Counted from the first letter of the stretch, positions 6,259-15,935 are shown. The stretch: 34,308 nucleotides of DNA from Clostridium algidicarnis DSM 15099 (GCF_002934235.1 NZ_PTIS01000023.1:1-34308), one strand, 5' to 3'. Notes: a model not told the origin generated them from the letters alone. Program-made: numbers and translations.

Positions 6259-9096
6259 ATGAATAAGTTATTTAAATGGATAGGTAATTTAATAGAGAAA
6301 TGGTCTGTTAAGACACTATTAGTTACAATAGCACTATTTGCAATATTAATTGCTGGCGTGTCAAATGTTAGAATGGCAACAGGAAACGATACCTTGGTTA
6401 AAAATGATAATGAAGTATATATATCAAATAAGCAAATGGAAAATTCATTTGGTGGGGATGCAATTCTAGTTCTTTTTACAGATCATGCAAAAGGAAATTT
6501 ATTATCATATGAAAATCTGCAAAAGATGTGGGATGTAGAGCAAAGATTTAAATATGAAGAAGATATCTTTTCTTTTATGAGTCCAGCAAGTATAGTTCAT
6601 CAAATGACTCAAAGGCAAAGTATTGAAATAAAAAATCAGGTACTTACATTGAGTGATGGTTTAGATGAGATGAGTTCTAAGATGATAGACCTTGGGAATG
6701 AACTTAATTCAAAGGATATAAAGGATCCAAAAGAAATAGAAGAAAAGTTAAATGGGCTATCTGATTCCACAGAAGCATTTAATAAGCTTATTGCAGGTCA
6801 AGATAACCTTACAGAAGGTGCAAAACAGATTCAAGGGGGACTGTTTACTGCAGCGGATGGATTAGGCATAGCATCTAACCAACTAAAAGAACTAAGTGAG
6901 TTAACGGGTGAAAATGTAACACTAAAAGTGAAATTAATGGCTATATCAGAGAATATAAGTGCAAGCTCTAAAGGTATTAGGACCATGGGAGAAAAAACAA
7001 CTAATGTTCAAGATGGAACTAAAAATACTTCTAAAGCACTAACAAATGTTAGTGACAAGTTAACAAAAGAGACCTCATCTATGAAAGAAGGTTTAACAGG
7101 TGGAATTTCTCCAGTTGAGTTAAAAGAAATGGCTGAAGGCTTTGTTGTTATGGGAGAGAAACTTGGAGATGTGTCTAAAGGGCTTAAGATATTTCATACT
7201 AAAAGCAATATGATGATAGCTGATATACCTGGGGACCAATCACAATTAGACAGTATATTATATGATGAAAACAATAAAATCAGATTAATGTTTTCTGATG
7301 TAGTTATAGATGATGAAAGTAGTTTAATGGTTGTAAAGCTCAAGGGGAACCTGGGAGATGAATATAAGGATCAAGTAGTTAAAGATTTAACCACAGTATT
7401 AGAAAATGAAGGGTTTAAGAATCTTTCTTATGTTGTATCTGGAAAACCAGTGCTAGATTCTTCACTTCGAACTGAGATGAAATCTAATATGAAGGTTATG
7501 GTTGTATTAGCAGTCTTAATAATGTTTATCGTCCTTGCCCTTGTATTTAAAGTTAAGTGGAGGATACTTAGCTTAGGCATTATTTTGGTATCTGTAATAA
7601 CAACTTTGGGATTTATGGGAATTTTGAGTGTACCTATCACCATGGTATCCATGGCAGTTTTCCCTATATTAATAGGACTAGGTATTGATTACTCCATACA
7701 ATTCCATAATAGATATGAAGAAGAAAAGTCAGTAAAAAGAACAATGAATCAAATGGGAAAACCAGTAGCTGTAGCTGTCTTTGCTACAGTACTAGGGTTT
7801 ATATCCTTATATGCTTCACCAGTACCTATGATTCAGGAATTTGGTAAGATGTTAACTATAGGAGTAATAATAAGCTTTTTAGGAAGTATATTCTTACTTA
7901 TGCCTATATTGAATTTGAGGCAAAAGATCAATAAAAAATATGAAATTAATACGGAGTCTAGTAAAAAGGAAATCGTAGAAAAGGAAACGCTATTAGATAG
8001 TATATTAAAAAATTCTACAAAGATAGTAATAAGATTTTCAATCCCAATATTGATTATTGTAATAGCTTTATCATTCACAGGATTTTTAGTCGACAAAAAT
8101 GTGGGGGTGGAAACAGATATTGAGACCTTTATGCCACAAAATATGGAGGCTTTGAGAGATATACATTCTATTAGAGATAAGGTAGGTTCAACAGACCAAA
8201 TGGCTATCTATATTAAAGATAGTAATATATTAACTGAGGAAAACATCGGTTGGATACAAGAAAAGACAAAGAATATTGAAGATAAGTATGGTGATATTGT
8301 AGTAGGAGTAAAATCTATAGATACATTAGTTAACAATATTTCATCGGAAAATAACTTAAGTTATGAAAACTATATAAATATAGTGGATACTTTGCCAAAG
8401 CAACAGGTAAGCATGTTTATAAATGATGATAAAACGGAATCTGTAATACTTTTAAATATAAAACATTTATCAACTGAAAGATTACAAGACTTTACAAAGC
8501 AGCTGAAAGACGACTCCAGTGATACAACTATGCAAATTCAAATTACCGGAAAGAGTGTTTTAGATGTGGAAATGGTAAATGGGTTGACAGCGGGAAGAGT
8601 TAAGATGACAATTATAGGTTTGGTACTGGTGTTTTTATCCCTTCTTCTAACATATAAAAACCTTATTAAGGCATTAATTCCAATAATTCCAGTGGCGTTA
8701 ATAATAGGAATGTCCAGTGGCTTAATGTATCTGATAGGCATTAAGTACACGCCGATTACAGCAACTCTAGGAGCATTGGTTTTGGGTATGGGCACAGAGA
8801 TGACAGTTATGCTACTTGAAAGATATATGGAAGAAAGAAAATCAGGAAAAGATAAATTAGAATCTATGATAACAACTGTCACTATGATAGGAAATGCTAT
8901 TGTGGCATCAGGACTTACTACAGTAGGTGGATTTTCAGTACTAATGGCTTCTAGATTTATAATTCTAAGAGACTTTGGGTTAATGACTGTTATAAACATT
9001 ACATTAGCTTTACTTAGTACATTTATAGTATTACCACCAATTATAATGCTATTAGATAGATTTATTTTAAACAAAGAGGAAATGAAAAATGTTTAA
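6259..9096 (+). CDS. MMPL/RND-superfamily exporter
   Basis: This 945-residue membrane protein is built from two homologous halves, each a transmembrane helix, a large external domain and a five-helix sterol-sensing-like bundle. The first half carries LGIDYSIQFHNRYEEE at about 473-488, the MMPL fourth-helix motif with the proton-relay aspartate. The matching place in the second half (about 840) reads GMGTEMTVMLLERYMEE, with glutamate in place of the aspartate. The first external domain has a long segment rich in heptad-like Leu/Met/Asn repeats (about 125-320), probably a helical hairpin. Such proteins use the proton gradient to export hydrophobic compounds or lipids. The ATG at 6259 follows AGGGTG by eight bases. 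The gene is cotranscribed with the TetR gene and ends before a terminator at 9221. Confidence 0.9.
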   Translation: MNKLFKWIGNLIEKWSVKTLLVTIALFAILIAGVSNVRMATGNDTLVKNDNEVYISNKQMENSFGGDAILVLFTDHAKGNLLSYENLQKMWDVEQRFKYEEDIFSFMSPASIVHQMTQRQSIEIKNQVLTLSDGLDEMSSKMIDLGNELNSKDIKDPKEIEEKLNGLSDSTEAFNKLIAGQDNLTEGAKQIQGGLFTAADGLGIASNQLKELSELTGENVTLKVKLMAISENISASSKGIRTMGEKTTNVQDGTKNTSKALTNVSDKLTKETSSMKEGLTGGISPVELKEMAEGFVVMGEKLGDVSKGLKIFHTKSNMMIADIPGDQSQLDSILYDENNKIRLMFSDVVIDDESSLMVVKLKGNLGDEYKDQVVKDLTTVLENEGFKNLSYVVSGKPVLDSSLRTEMKSNMKVMVVLAVLIMFIVLALVFKVKWRILSLGIILVSVITTLGFMGILSVPITMVSMAVFPILIGLGIDYSIQFHNRYEEEKSVKRTMNQMGKPVAVAVFATVLGFISLYASPVPMIQEFGKMLTIGVIISFLGSIFLLMPILNLRQKINKKYEINTESSKKEIVEKETLLDSILKNSTKIVIRFSIPILIIVIALSFTGFLVDKNVGVETDIETFMPQNMEALRDIHSIRDKVGSTDQMAIYIKDSNILTEENIGWIQEKTKNIEDKYGDIVVGVKSIDTLVNNISSENNLSYENYINIVDTLPKQQVSMFINDDKTESVILLNIKHLSTERLQDFTKQLKDDSSDTTMQIQITGKSVLDVEMVNGLTAGRVKMTIIGLVLVFLSLLLTYKNLIKALIPIIPVALIIGMSSGLMYLIGIKYTPITATLGALVLGMGTEMTVMLLERYMEERKSGKDKLESMITTVTMIGNAIVASGLTTVGGFSVLMASRFIILRDFGLMTVINITLALLSTFIVLPPIIMLLDRFILNKEEMKNV

Positions 9097-9220
9097 AAAT
9101 TATCAGTAAATATTAAACTATTAAATTAGTATAAATCAATAATTAATCACAAAAGTATTAACATAGTGTAAACATAAGCATGAAAACTGAATAGAAGATA
9201 AAATTATTAAATTTAATTTT

Positions 9221-9262
9221 AAAAAAAGAAGTTCTTATTATAAAATAAGAACTTCTTTTTTT
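9221..9262 (+). terminator. Intrinsic terminator of the TetR-exporter operon
   Basis: AAAAAAAGAAGTTCTTATT at 9221-9239 pairs with its complement at about 9244-9262, which ends in seven T. The A-run on the other side would allow some function in both directions. Confidence 0.85.
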
Positions 9263-9920
9263 ATATAATAAAGAGAAAAAACATTCATTATATAATATAA
9301 TAAGTATATAAAATCAATTAAAGAACAACATATAGTATTTTAACTAATTAAAACATTCTCATAAATGAATTTTAAGATTCATAAATATATTAAAATGTAT
9401 AATAAAAATAATAATGAAATACACTTTACATCATATTAATATTATGATATAAATATTTTTAACACAAAGTTAATATGAAATAAAAATCGACTTATGAATC
9501 TTCAAATAAATATATACTATATTAAGTGAGTTATTTTAATAATATTATGTAAATAATAAAATTGACAGAGAATTTGATATATGATAATATATATTTATCT
9601 AATTAAATGTTAACAGTTTAAGAATTATTCATAACTTCAGATAAAGGATATCCTTTACATTAATCAATTCAGTATTTTATCAAATTAACAAAACATTAAT
9701 AAAGTAAGTAAAAGAACAGTAATTTACTAATAAACTTATTTATATAGGCTTTGTTTCAATTTCATTTATCAGAATCTTTCATATGTTTTTATTATTAAAT
9801 ATAATGTAGTTCTACATCAAGATAAATTCATTGTACCTAAAACAATATTTACGGGGAAACTTATAGGTACAGTGTTATTTAAATATAAGAAAATTAAAAA
9901 AATTAAGAGGGGGAACGTTT
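9263..9920 (+). promoter_or_regulatory. Long A+T-rich upstream region of the opp operon
   Basis: No gene is visible in these 658 bases. An 11-bp inverted repeat (AAGATTCATAA at 9374-9384, complement at 9492-9502) encloses a further dyad near 9432-9450. A likely promoter is TTGACA (9562-9567), 17 bases, TAATAT (9585-9590), which would give a leader of about 320 bases. Within that leader lie the perfect palindrome TAAAGGATATCCTTTA (9642-9657), the dyad ATGTAG-TT-CTACAT (9804-9817), and an 8-bp stem TGTACCTA/TAGGTACA (9832-9839 with 9864-9871) just before the AGAGGGGG ribosome binding site. I recognise no known riboswitch. Confidence 0.6.
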
Positions 9921-11642
9921 ATGAAAAGAAATAAACTTCTTACTACAGTTGCTGGAGTAGCTACTTTAGCTATAACATTAACAGCCTGTGGTAATAAGGC
10001 TCCAGAACAAGTCGGAGAGACAAAGAAACCAGAAGGTGACTTAAATAATAAGGCAACTGAAGTTATAAAGGCTGAGGATCCTTCAAAAAATCCAGATGCA
10101 GCTAAGAATAGAAAAGACACCATAGTAATAGGTATAGATGCTCCAGATGGAATCTTTAACCCAGCATATCATGAAAGCGTATATGATAGATATGTAGCTG
10201 ACTCTATGTTTGCATATATAGCTTATGTTAAACATGATGGAACACTTGAAGATGGATTAGGCTCAATCGCACTTTCAGAAGATGGATTAACTTATACAAT
10301 AACTTTAAAAGATGGAGTTAAATGGAGTGACGGTACTCCAATTACAACTGATGACTTAGAATTTTCATTCTTTGTTAAGGCAGACAAAGCGTATGATGGA
10401 CCATCAGACATTAGTGCTTTAAAGATAAAAGGATTGAGTGCTTACCATGATGGAACTTCAGATAAAATTGAAGGCATAGAAAAAGTTGATGCTAAAACTC
10501 TTAAAGTTACATTAGAAGAAGTTAATGCATCTGCTATATATGATATGGCATTTCAACCAATGCCTAAAGCATTCTACGGACAACATTATAAGCAAGGTGA
10601 AGGAGACAAGCTTCAAGCAGTTCATAGAACTCCAGAATTATTCTCCGGTCCATATAAATTAAAGGAATATAAAGAAGGACAAAGTGTAATATTGGAAGCT
10701 AATGAAAACTTCTTCCAAGGTAAGGCTAAAATTCCTAATTTAATATATAAAGTTACAAATAAAAATACTGCAATGCAGCTATTAGAGACTGGTGAAGTTG
10801 ATATAAATGCTTTAACAGTTAGTACTGAGAACGTATCACAAATTAAATCTAAAGGATTCTTAGATCAACATATATACCCAACAAATGGATATGGATATAT
10901 GGCATTTAACCATAGAAAAGAAGCTTTAAAAGATGTAAAAGTACGTCAAGCTATAGCACATGCTCTAAACAGAGAAGCTATTGTACAAAACGTTTATAAA
11001 GGATATGCAAATGTTATAAACATTCCTCAATCAAAAGTTTCATGGGCTTACACAGATGATGTTGATAAATATGAATTTGATAAAGAAAAAGCTAATTCAT
11101 TATTAGATGAAGCAGGATGGAAAAAAGGCGCAGATGGAATGAGAGAAAAAGATGGGAATAAGCTTTCCATAAAATTCTTAGCATCTACACCAAATGAAGT
11201 TAATGATGCAATACTTGCTATTGCTAAGGGCGATTTTAAGGATGTTGGTATAGAATTTTTACCAGAACAAATGGACTTTAATACAGTAAGAGCTAAAGTA
11301 AAACAAAAAGATGGAGACTATGATATGTACTTCATGGCTTGGGGATTAACACCAGACCCAGATCCTACTACTATATTTAAAACTGGTGGATCACAAAACG
11401 AAATAGGATATTCTAATGCAAAAGTAGATGAGTTAATATCGAAGGGTTTAAAAGCTACTAAGCAAGAAGATAGAAAAGTAATATATCAAGAGATGTACAA
11501 AGAGTTAAATAGAGATCTTCCATACATCTTCGTTTATCAAAGAAGAGATATGTGGGTTGTTAACTCAAGAATTAAAAATGTAGATGTATCTCCTTATAGA
11601 GACTTCACTATTGATTTAGGTAAATATGAGATAGAGCAATAA
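9921..11642 (+). CDS. oppA: Oligopeptide ABC transporter substrate-binding lipoprotein
   Basis: This 573-residue protein starts with a lipoprotein signal (basic MKRNK, hydrophobic core, lipobox LTAC at about 20-23), so it should be anchored outside the membrane. The body is a family 5 solute-binding protein: YTITLKDGVKWSDGTPITTDD near residue 120, then AMQLLETGEVD and the conserved KDVKVRQAIAHALNREAIV block. The final third has the usual YDMYFMAWGLTPDPDP segment. Family 5 proteins bind peptides or similar solutes and hand them to the permease. It is the first gene of a complete opp operon, and a stable hairpin after its stop (11653-11679) probably raises its expression above that of the downstream genes. 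The exact peptide range cannot be read from sequence. Confidence 0.94.
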   Translation: MKRNKLLTTVAGVATLAITLTACGNKAPEQVGETKKPEGDLNNKATEVIKAEDPSKNPDAAKNRKDTIVIGIDAPDGIFNPAYHESVYDRYVADSMFAYIAYVKHDGTLEDGLGSIALSEDGLTYTITLKDGVKWSDGTPITTDDLEFSFFVKADKAYDGPSDISALKIKGLSAYHDGTSDKIEGIEKVDAKTLKVTLEEVNASAIYDMAFQPMPKAFYGQHYKQGEGDKLQAVHRTPELFSGPYKLKEYKEGQSVILEANENFFQGKAKIPNLIYKVTNKNTAMQLLETGEVDINALTVSTENVSQIKSKGFLDQHIYPTNGYGYMAFNHRKEALKDVKVRQAIAHALNREAIVQNVYKGYANVINIPQSKVSWAYTDDVDKYEFDKEKANSLLDEAGWKKGADGMREKDGNKLSIKFLASTPNEVNDAILAIAKGDFKDVGIEFLPEQMDFNTVRAKVKQKDGDYDMYFMAWGLTPDPDPTTIFKTGGSQNEIGYSNAKVDELISKGLKATKQEDRKVIYQEMYKELNRDLPYIFVYQRRDMWVVNSRIKNVDVSPYRDFTIDLGKYEIEQ

Positions 11643-11652
11643 TTAAACTATT

Positions 11653-11681
11653 ATGTGCCCGGAGTATTACCGGGCACATTT
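11653..11681 (+). terminator. Hairpin between oppA and oppB (partial terminator or mRNA stabiliser)
   Basis: A 10-bp perfect stem (ATGTGCCCGG at 11653-11662, loop AGTATTA, complement at 11670-11679) is GC-rich for this genome but has only a short T-run. It looks leaky, as is common between binding-protein and permease genes, and would leave the oppA message more abundant. Confidence 0.75.
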
Positions 11682-11711
11682 AGGATATATTATTTAGAAT
11701 GGGGGATAAAA

Positions 11712-12674
11712 ATGAGGCAATATATATTGAGAAGGCTTCTACAAATGATACCAGTAATAATAGGGGTATCTATAATTTTATTTACGGTATTTGCCTTGGC
11801 ACCAGGGGATGCTGTAGACAATATTCAAAATCCTAAAATGACAGAAGAAAAGAAACAAGAGTTAAGAGTACAATACGGACTAGAAGGAAGTATACCAAAG
11901 CGTTACATAAATTGGGCTTCTAAAGCTATAAAATTTGACTTTGGAATGTCAGTAAAACATAAGATGCCAGTTAAGACTGTAATTAACACCTATGTTTGGA
12001 ACTCATTTTACTTATCTATGTCTTCATTTATAGTAAGTGTAATAATTGCGGTACCACTAGGAGTAATTTCAGCTACTAAACAATACTCGGGATTTGATAT
12101 GTTCTTTACGGTATTTGCATTAATCGGAATTTCAATACCGTCATTTTTCTTTGGTATGTTACTTATAAAATGGTTTGCGGTAGATTTAAGATTATTCCCA
12201 GTGTCAGGAATGACGGCACTTGGAGTATCAAAGACCTCAGGAGGACATATTTTAGATGTTATGCATCATATGTTCTTACCGTTTATAGTTTTATCTTTAG
12301 GAAGCGTTGCATCACTTATGAGGTATACAAGGACAAGTATGCTTGAAGTTATAAGACAGGACTATGTAAGAACAGCTAGATCTAAAGGACTTACTGAAAA
12401 GGTAGTTGTTTATAAGCATGCTCTTAGAAATGGTTTAATACCAGTTATAACTATATTAGGATTTTACCTTCCAAGTTTGTTCGGTGGAGCTATTATAACA
12501 GAGCAAATATTTGTTTGGCCTGGAATAGGTAAGGTTGCAATAGAAGCTATTAATGGAAGAGACTATCAATTATTGATGGGATTCGAAATGCTTTTAGCTA
12601 TACTAACTTTAGTGGGTAATTTAATTGCGGATGTTACATATGCAATAGTAGACCCAAGAATCAGACTTAAGTAG
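11712..12674 (+). CDS. oppB: Oligopeptide ABC transporter permease, OppB type
   Basis: This 320-residue permease begins MRQYILRRLLQMIPVIIGVS, the standard OppB/DppB N-terminus with its first membrane helix, and has about six membrane segments. The binding-protein-dependent transport (EAA) loop appears as RQDYVRTARSKGLTEKVVVY followed by KHALRNGLIP. The end, IADVTYAIVDPRIRLK, is typical of the family. OppB and OppC form the membrane channel through which OppD/OppF drive import. The ATG at 11712 follows a GGGGG site, and an upstream in-frame GTG at 11655 lies inside the oppA-oppB hairpin and is not used. oppC begins 11 bp after the stop. Confidence 0.95.
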   Translation: MRQYILRRLLQMIPVIIGVSIILFTVFALAPGDAVDNIQNPKMTEEKKQELRVQYGLEGSIPKRYINWASKAIKFDFGMSVKHKMPVKTVINTYVWNSFYLSMSSFIVSVIIAVPLGVISATKQYSGFDMFFTVFALIGISIPSFFFGMLLIKWFAVDLRLFPVSGMTALGVSKTSGGHILDVMHHMFLPFIVLSLGSVASLMRYTRTSMLEVIRQDYVRTARSKGLTEKVVVYKHALRNGLIPVITILGFYLPSLFGGAIITEQIFVWPGIGKVAIEAINGRDYQLLMGFEMLLAILTLVGNLIADVTYAIVDPRIRLK

Positions 12675-12685
12675 GGGGTGGGGAA

Positions 12686-13609
12686 ATGTCAGAGAATACT
12701 AAAAATAATAATAATATACCAGTAGTTGAAAAAAAGGAAAAGATTGAAACTCCTTTTAAAACTATATGGAAAAGATTAAGAAAAAACAAGCTTGCTATGG
12801 TAGGATTATTTATACTAGTAGCTATGGTTTTAGTCTGTGTATTTGGACCTTTCTTCACACAAGATCCAAACAAAGTAAACTATACAGATGGATTTTTAAA
12901 ACCCTCTTCTAAGTACTGGTTTGGTACTGATACACTTGGAAGAGATATATTTGCAAGAACACTATCGGCAGGGAGAATATCTTTGTTTGTTGGTATTGCT
13001 TCTGTTATTATTCAAGTAGTAATAGGAAGTATACTAGGTGCAGTGGCAGGTTACTATGGTGGAATAGTAGATACTATTATAATGAGAATAGTTGATATAT
13101 TTATGAGTATACCATCATTACCACTTCTCATAGTACTTGCGGCTATACTTTCAGATCTTGGTATAAGACCTGAAAGAAGAATATTCGTTGTTATGGCAGT
13201 TATAGGTCTTTTAAACTGGCCAGGACTTTGTCGTATGGTAAGAGGACAAATATTATCCCTTAGGGAACAAGAATATATGGAAGCTGCAGAAGCTCTAGGG
13301 CTTACTGATTCAAGAAAGATGTTTAAGCATCTTTTGCCAAATACAATACCTGTAATTATAGTATCTGCAACTCTTAGTTTAGGAGGAGCGATTCTATCAG
13401 AGTCAACACTAAGTTTCTTAGGACTTGGGGTTCAACCACCAACAGCATCTTGGGGTAATATGATACAGTCAGTTTATGATATGTATAATATTCAATATAG
13501 ACCTTGGCTTTGGATGCCGCCAGGAATTGCTATATTTTTAACAGTTATGGCTATAAATTTATTTGGTGATGGTTTAAGAGACGCAATAGATCCTAAGTTA
13601 AAGAAATAG
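12686..13609 (+). CDS. oppC: Oligopeptide ABC transporter permease, OppC type
   Basis: The protein has 307 residues. After an Asn/Lys-rich cytoplasmic tail (1-25) comes the OppC_N-type segment FKTIWKRLRKNKLAMVGL with the first membrane helix. The external stretch YWFGTDTLGRDIFARTLSAG is a family hallmark. The EAA coupling loop is EYMEAAEALGLTDSRKMF followed by KHLLPN. STLSFLGLGVQPPTASWGNM near the end is also characteristic. It pairs with OppB to make the channel. The gene lies 11 bp after oppB and 13 bp before oppD, so translational coupling is likely. Confidence 0.95.
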   Translation: MSENTKNNNNIPVVEKKEKIETPFKTIWKRLRKNKLAMVGLFILVAMVLVCVFGPFFTQDPNKVNYTDGFLKPSSKYWFGTDTLGRDIFARTLSAGRISLFVGIASVIIQVVIGSILGAVAGYYGGIVDTIIMRIVDIFMSIPSLPLLIVLAAILSDLGIRPERRIFVVMAVIGLLNWPGLCRMVRGQILSLREQEYMEAAEALGLTDSRKMFKHLLPNTIPVIIVSATLSLGGAILSESTLSFLGLGVQPPTASWGNMIQSVYDMYNIQYRPWLWMPPGIAIFLTVMAINLFGDGLRDAIDPKLKK

Positions 13610-13622
13610 AGAGGTGATAGTG

Positions 13623-14600
13623 ATGGCCAAAGATTTAGTAGAGTTTAAGAATTTAAAAACTTATTTTTATACAGAAGATGGCGTAGTTAAAGCGGTTAAC
13701 GATGTTAGTTTTAAAATAAGAGAGGGAGAAACTGTAGGAATAGTTGGTGAATCAGGATGTGGTAAGTCAGTTACTTCAATGTCCTTGATGAGACTTATTC
13801 CAAGCCCTCCAGGAAAGATAGTAAGTGGAGACATATTGTTTGAAGGAAAGAGCATACTAGCTTTAAGTGAGGCAGAAATGAGAGAAATAAGAGGCAATAA
13901 AATGTCTGTTATATTCCAAGAACCTATGACCTCTTTAAACCCTGTATTCACTGTGGGCTTTCAAATATCTGAAGCAGTTATACTTCATCAAAAGTTGAGC
14001 AAAGAAGAAGCGAGACAAAAAGCTATTGAAATGGTAAAGCTTGTTGGTATTCCAAGAGCTGAAAAAATTGTAGATTCATACCCACATGAACTTAGTGGTG
14101 GTATGAGGCAAAGAGTAATGATAGCTATGGCATTATCTTGTAATCCAAAGTTACTTATTGCTGATGAGCCAACTACAGCTCTTGACGTTACAATTCAAGC
14201 TCAAATATTAGATCTTATGAGAAATATAAAAGAAAAGTTAAATACCTCAATAATGCTTATAACACATGACCTTGGTGTTATAGCTGAAATGGCAGATTAT
14301 GTTGTAGTTATGTATGCTGGAAAAGTAGTAGAGGAAGCTGATGTTAAAACTTTATTTGCAAAACCTATGCATCCATATACTACAGGACTTTTAAAATCAA
14401 AGCCAGCTTTGAATCAAGAAGATAAAAGATTATATTCTATACCAGGACAAGTTCCTAATCCTATTGGAATGCCGGATAACTGTTACTTCTGCGAGAGATG
14501 TGAAAAAGCAATGGACATATGCAGAAAGAAGATTCCACCATTAGTTGAAATCGAGCCAGGACATAAAGTAGCATGTTGGCTTTATGAGGAGGAGAAATAG
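13623..14600 (+). CDS. oppD: Oligopeptide ABC transporter ATPase, OppD type
   Basis: This 325-residue ATPase has Walker A GESGCGKS at 42-49, the signature LSGGMRQR near 157, Walker B LLIADEPTTALD and the switch histidine in ITHD. The C-terminal extension has NPIGMPDNCYFCERCEKAMD and later VACW. These cysteines fit the oligo_HPY extension, which in at least one studied DppD holds an iron-sulfur cluster; that this one does is inference. OppD and OppF together power peptide import from the cytoplasmic face. ATG 13623 is preferred, about six bases after AGGTGA; GTG codons at 13614 and 13620 are alternatives. Its stop codon directly abuts the oppF start. Confidence 0.94.
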   Translation: MAKDLVEFKNLKTYFYTEDGVVKAVNDVSFKIREGETVGIVGESGCGKSVTSMSLMRLIPSPPGKIVSGDILFEGKSILALSEAEMREIRGNKMSVIFQEPMTSLNPVFTVGFQISEAVILHQKLSKEEARQKAIEMVKLVGIPRAEKIVDSYPHELSGGMRQRVMIAMALSCNPKLLIADEPTTALDVTIQAQILDLMRNIKEKLNTSIMLITHDLGVIAEMADYVVVMYAGKVVEEADVKTLFAKPMHPYTTGLLKSKPALNQEDKRLYSIPGQVPNPIGMPDNCYFCERCEKAMDICRKKIPPLVEIEPGHKVACWLYEEEK

Positions 14601-15569
14601 ATGTCAGAAACAATTTTAAAGGTTGAAAACCTAAAGAAGTATTTCCCTATTAAAGCAGGAGTATTTTCGAAAACAGTTGGACAGGTAAAGGCAGTAGATA
14701 ATGTTTCTTTTGAAATTAAAAAAGGTGAAACATTCGGACTAGTTGGTGAATCAGGATGTGGAAAAAGTACTACAGGTAGAACTATCCTTAGGTTATTAGA
14801 AAAAACTGATGGAAAAGTTATATTTGAAAATAAAGACCTTAATGAGCTTACAAAAAAGGAAATGAGAGGGTTAAGACCTAAAATGCAGATTATATTCCAA
14901 GATCCTTATAGCTCCTTAAATCCAAGAATGACTATAGGAGATATAGTTGGTGAGGCTATGCTTCAACATGGTCTTTGTTCAAAATCAGAAATTAGTGACA
15001 AGGTGGTAGAAACTTTAAAGATTTGTGGACTTGCTCCTTATCATATAAGAAGATATCCTCATGAATTTTCAGGGGGACAAAGACAAAGAATTGGTATAGC
15101 AAGAGCACTTATAATGAATCCTGAGTTTATAGTTGCAGATGAGCCAGTATCAGCTCTTGACGTTTCAATACAATCACAAATAATAAACTTAATGATGGAC
15201 TCACAGGAGAAGAATGGTTTCTCATATTTATTTATATCTCATGACTTAAGTGTTGTTAAGCATATATCTCATAAAGTTGGAGTTATGTATTTAGGATCCT
15301 TAATAGAGGTTGCTCCTAAAACTAAATTATATGAAAATCCTCTTCACCCATATACCCAGGCACTGCTTTCAGCGGTACCTATACCAGACCCTACATTAAG
15401 AAGAGATAGAATAATATTAAAAGGGGATATCCCAAGTCCTGCAAATCCACCATCTGGATGTAAGTTCCATACAAGATGTCCTTATGCTATGGACGTATGC
15501 AGTAAAGAAATTCCTGAATTTAAAAATGTGGGAGATGAGCATTTTGTTGCTTGTCACCTTGTAAAATAA
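14601..15569 (+). CDS. oppF: Oligopeptide ABC transporter ATPase, OppF type
   Basis: This 322-residue partner of OppD has Walker A GESGCGKS at 49-56, the Q-loop FQDPYSSLNPRMT, the signature FSGGQRQRIGIARAL, Walker B IVADEPVSALD and the switch histidine in ISHD. The C-terminal extension carries the oligo_HPY pattern GCKFHTRCPYAMDVC followed by VACH. N-terminal FPIKAGVFSKTVGQVKAVD is the usual OppF beginning. The ATG comes immediately after the oppD stop with no intervening base, and its GAGGAGGAG site lies inside the end of oppD, so the two are translationally coupled. The operon then ends at the terminator at 15585. Confidence 0.95.
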   Translation: MSETILKVENLKKYFPIKAGVFSKTVGQVKAVDNVSFEIKKGETFGLVGESGCGKSTTGRTILRLLEKTDGKVIFENKDLNELTKKEMRGLRPKMQIIFQDPYSSLNPRMTIGDIVGEAMLQHGLCSKSEISDKVVETLKICGLAPYHIRRYPHEFSGGQRQRIGIARALIMNPEFIVADEPVSALDVSIQSQIINLMMDSQEKNGFSYLFISHDLSVVKHISHKVGVMYLGSLIEVAPKTKLYENPLHPYTQALLSAVPIPDPTLRRDRIILKGDIPSPANPPSGCKFHTRCPYAMDVCSKEIPEFKNVGDEHFVACHLVK

Positions 15570-15584
15570 CATATAAGATTTTAG

Positions 15585-15618
15585 AGCATCTATGGTTTAA
15601 ATCCATAGATGCTTTTTC
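15585..15618 (+). terminator. Intrinsic terminator of the opp operon
   Basis: AGCATCTATGG (15585-15595) pairs with CCATAGATGCT (15603-15613) across a short A+T loop and is followed by TTTTT. Confidence 0.9.
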
Positions 15619-15704
15619 AAAATTTTAATACTTTAATATTATGTAGTATTTAATTATATATTGTGATAATATTAATATAAATTTAACTCTTAGGAGGAAT
15701 TGAG

Positions 15705-15920
15705 ATGTTTTTAAATAATAATCAAGAAGGTCTTGAGGGACTTACTTTTAGGCCTGACGAAGAACTAGAAAATGAACCAAAGATAAAGCAAGAAAAATTT
15801 TCAGCGAAGGATATATGGGCAATAATTTTAGCACAATACTCAATATTAATTCCTATAGCATTAATATCAAGTGCTATTTTTGGAGTACTACTTTTCTTAA
15901 TAACAAGGCTTATGAGATAA
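15705..15920 (+). CDS. Small single-span membrane protein, function unknown
   Basis: This 71-residue protein has an acidic, hydrophilic N-terminal half (FRPDEELENEPKIKQEKF) and one long hydrophobic segment at about 38-68, ending in the basic TRLMR. This suggests a membrane anchor with a cytoplasmic N-terminus. A strong AGGAGG site lies just upstream and its own terminator follows at 15936, so it is very probably expressed as a single gene. I recognise no family. It is flanked by the opp operon and pgi, neither of which explains it. Confidence 0.75.
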   Translation: MFLNNNQEGLEGLTFRPDEELENEPKIKQEKFSAKDIWAIILAQYSILIPIALISSAIFGVLLFLITRLMR

Positions 15921-15935
15921 TATTTTAATGTATAT

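Noticed and set aside
8538-9074. A 178-residue leftward frame inside the exporter gene
   Set aside because: It lies wholly antisense to the second MMPL domain, has no ribosome site and no family likeness.
9642-9657. Link between the palindrome before oppA and the AAGGAT dyad at 31470-31486 as a shared regulon
   Set aside because: The half-site order and spacing differ, and short A+T-rich dyads are frequent by chance here.
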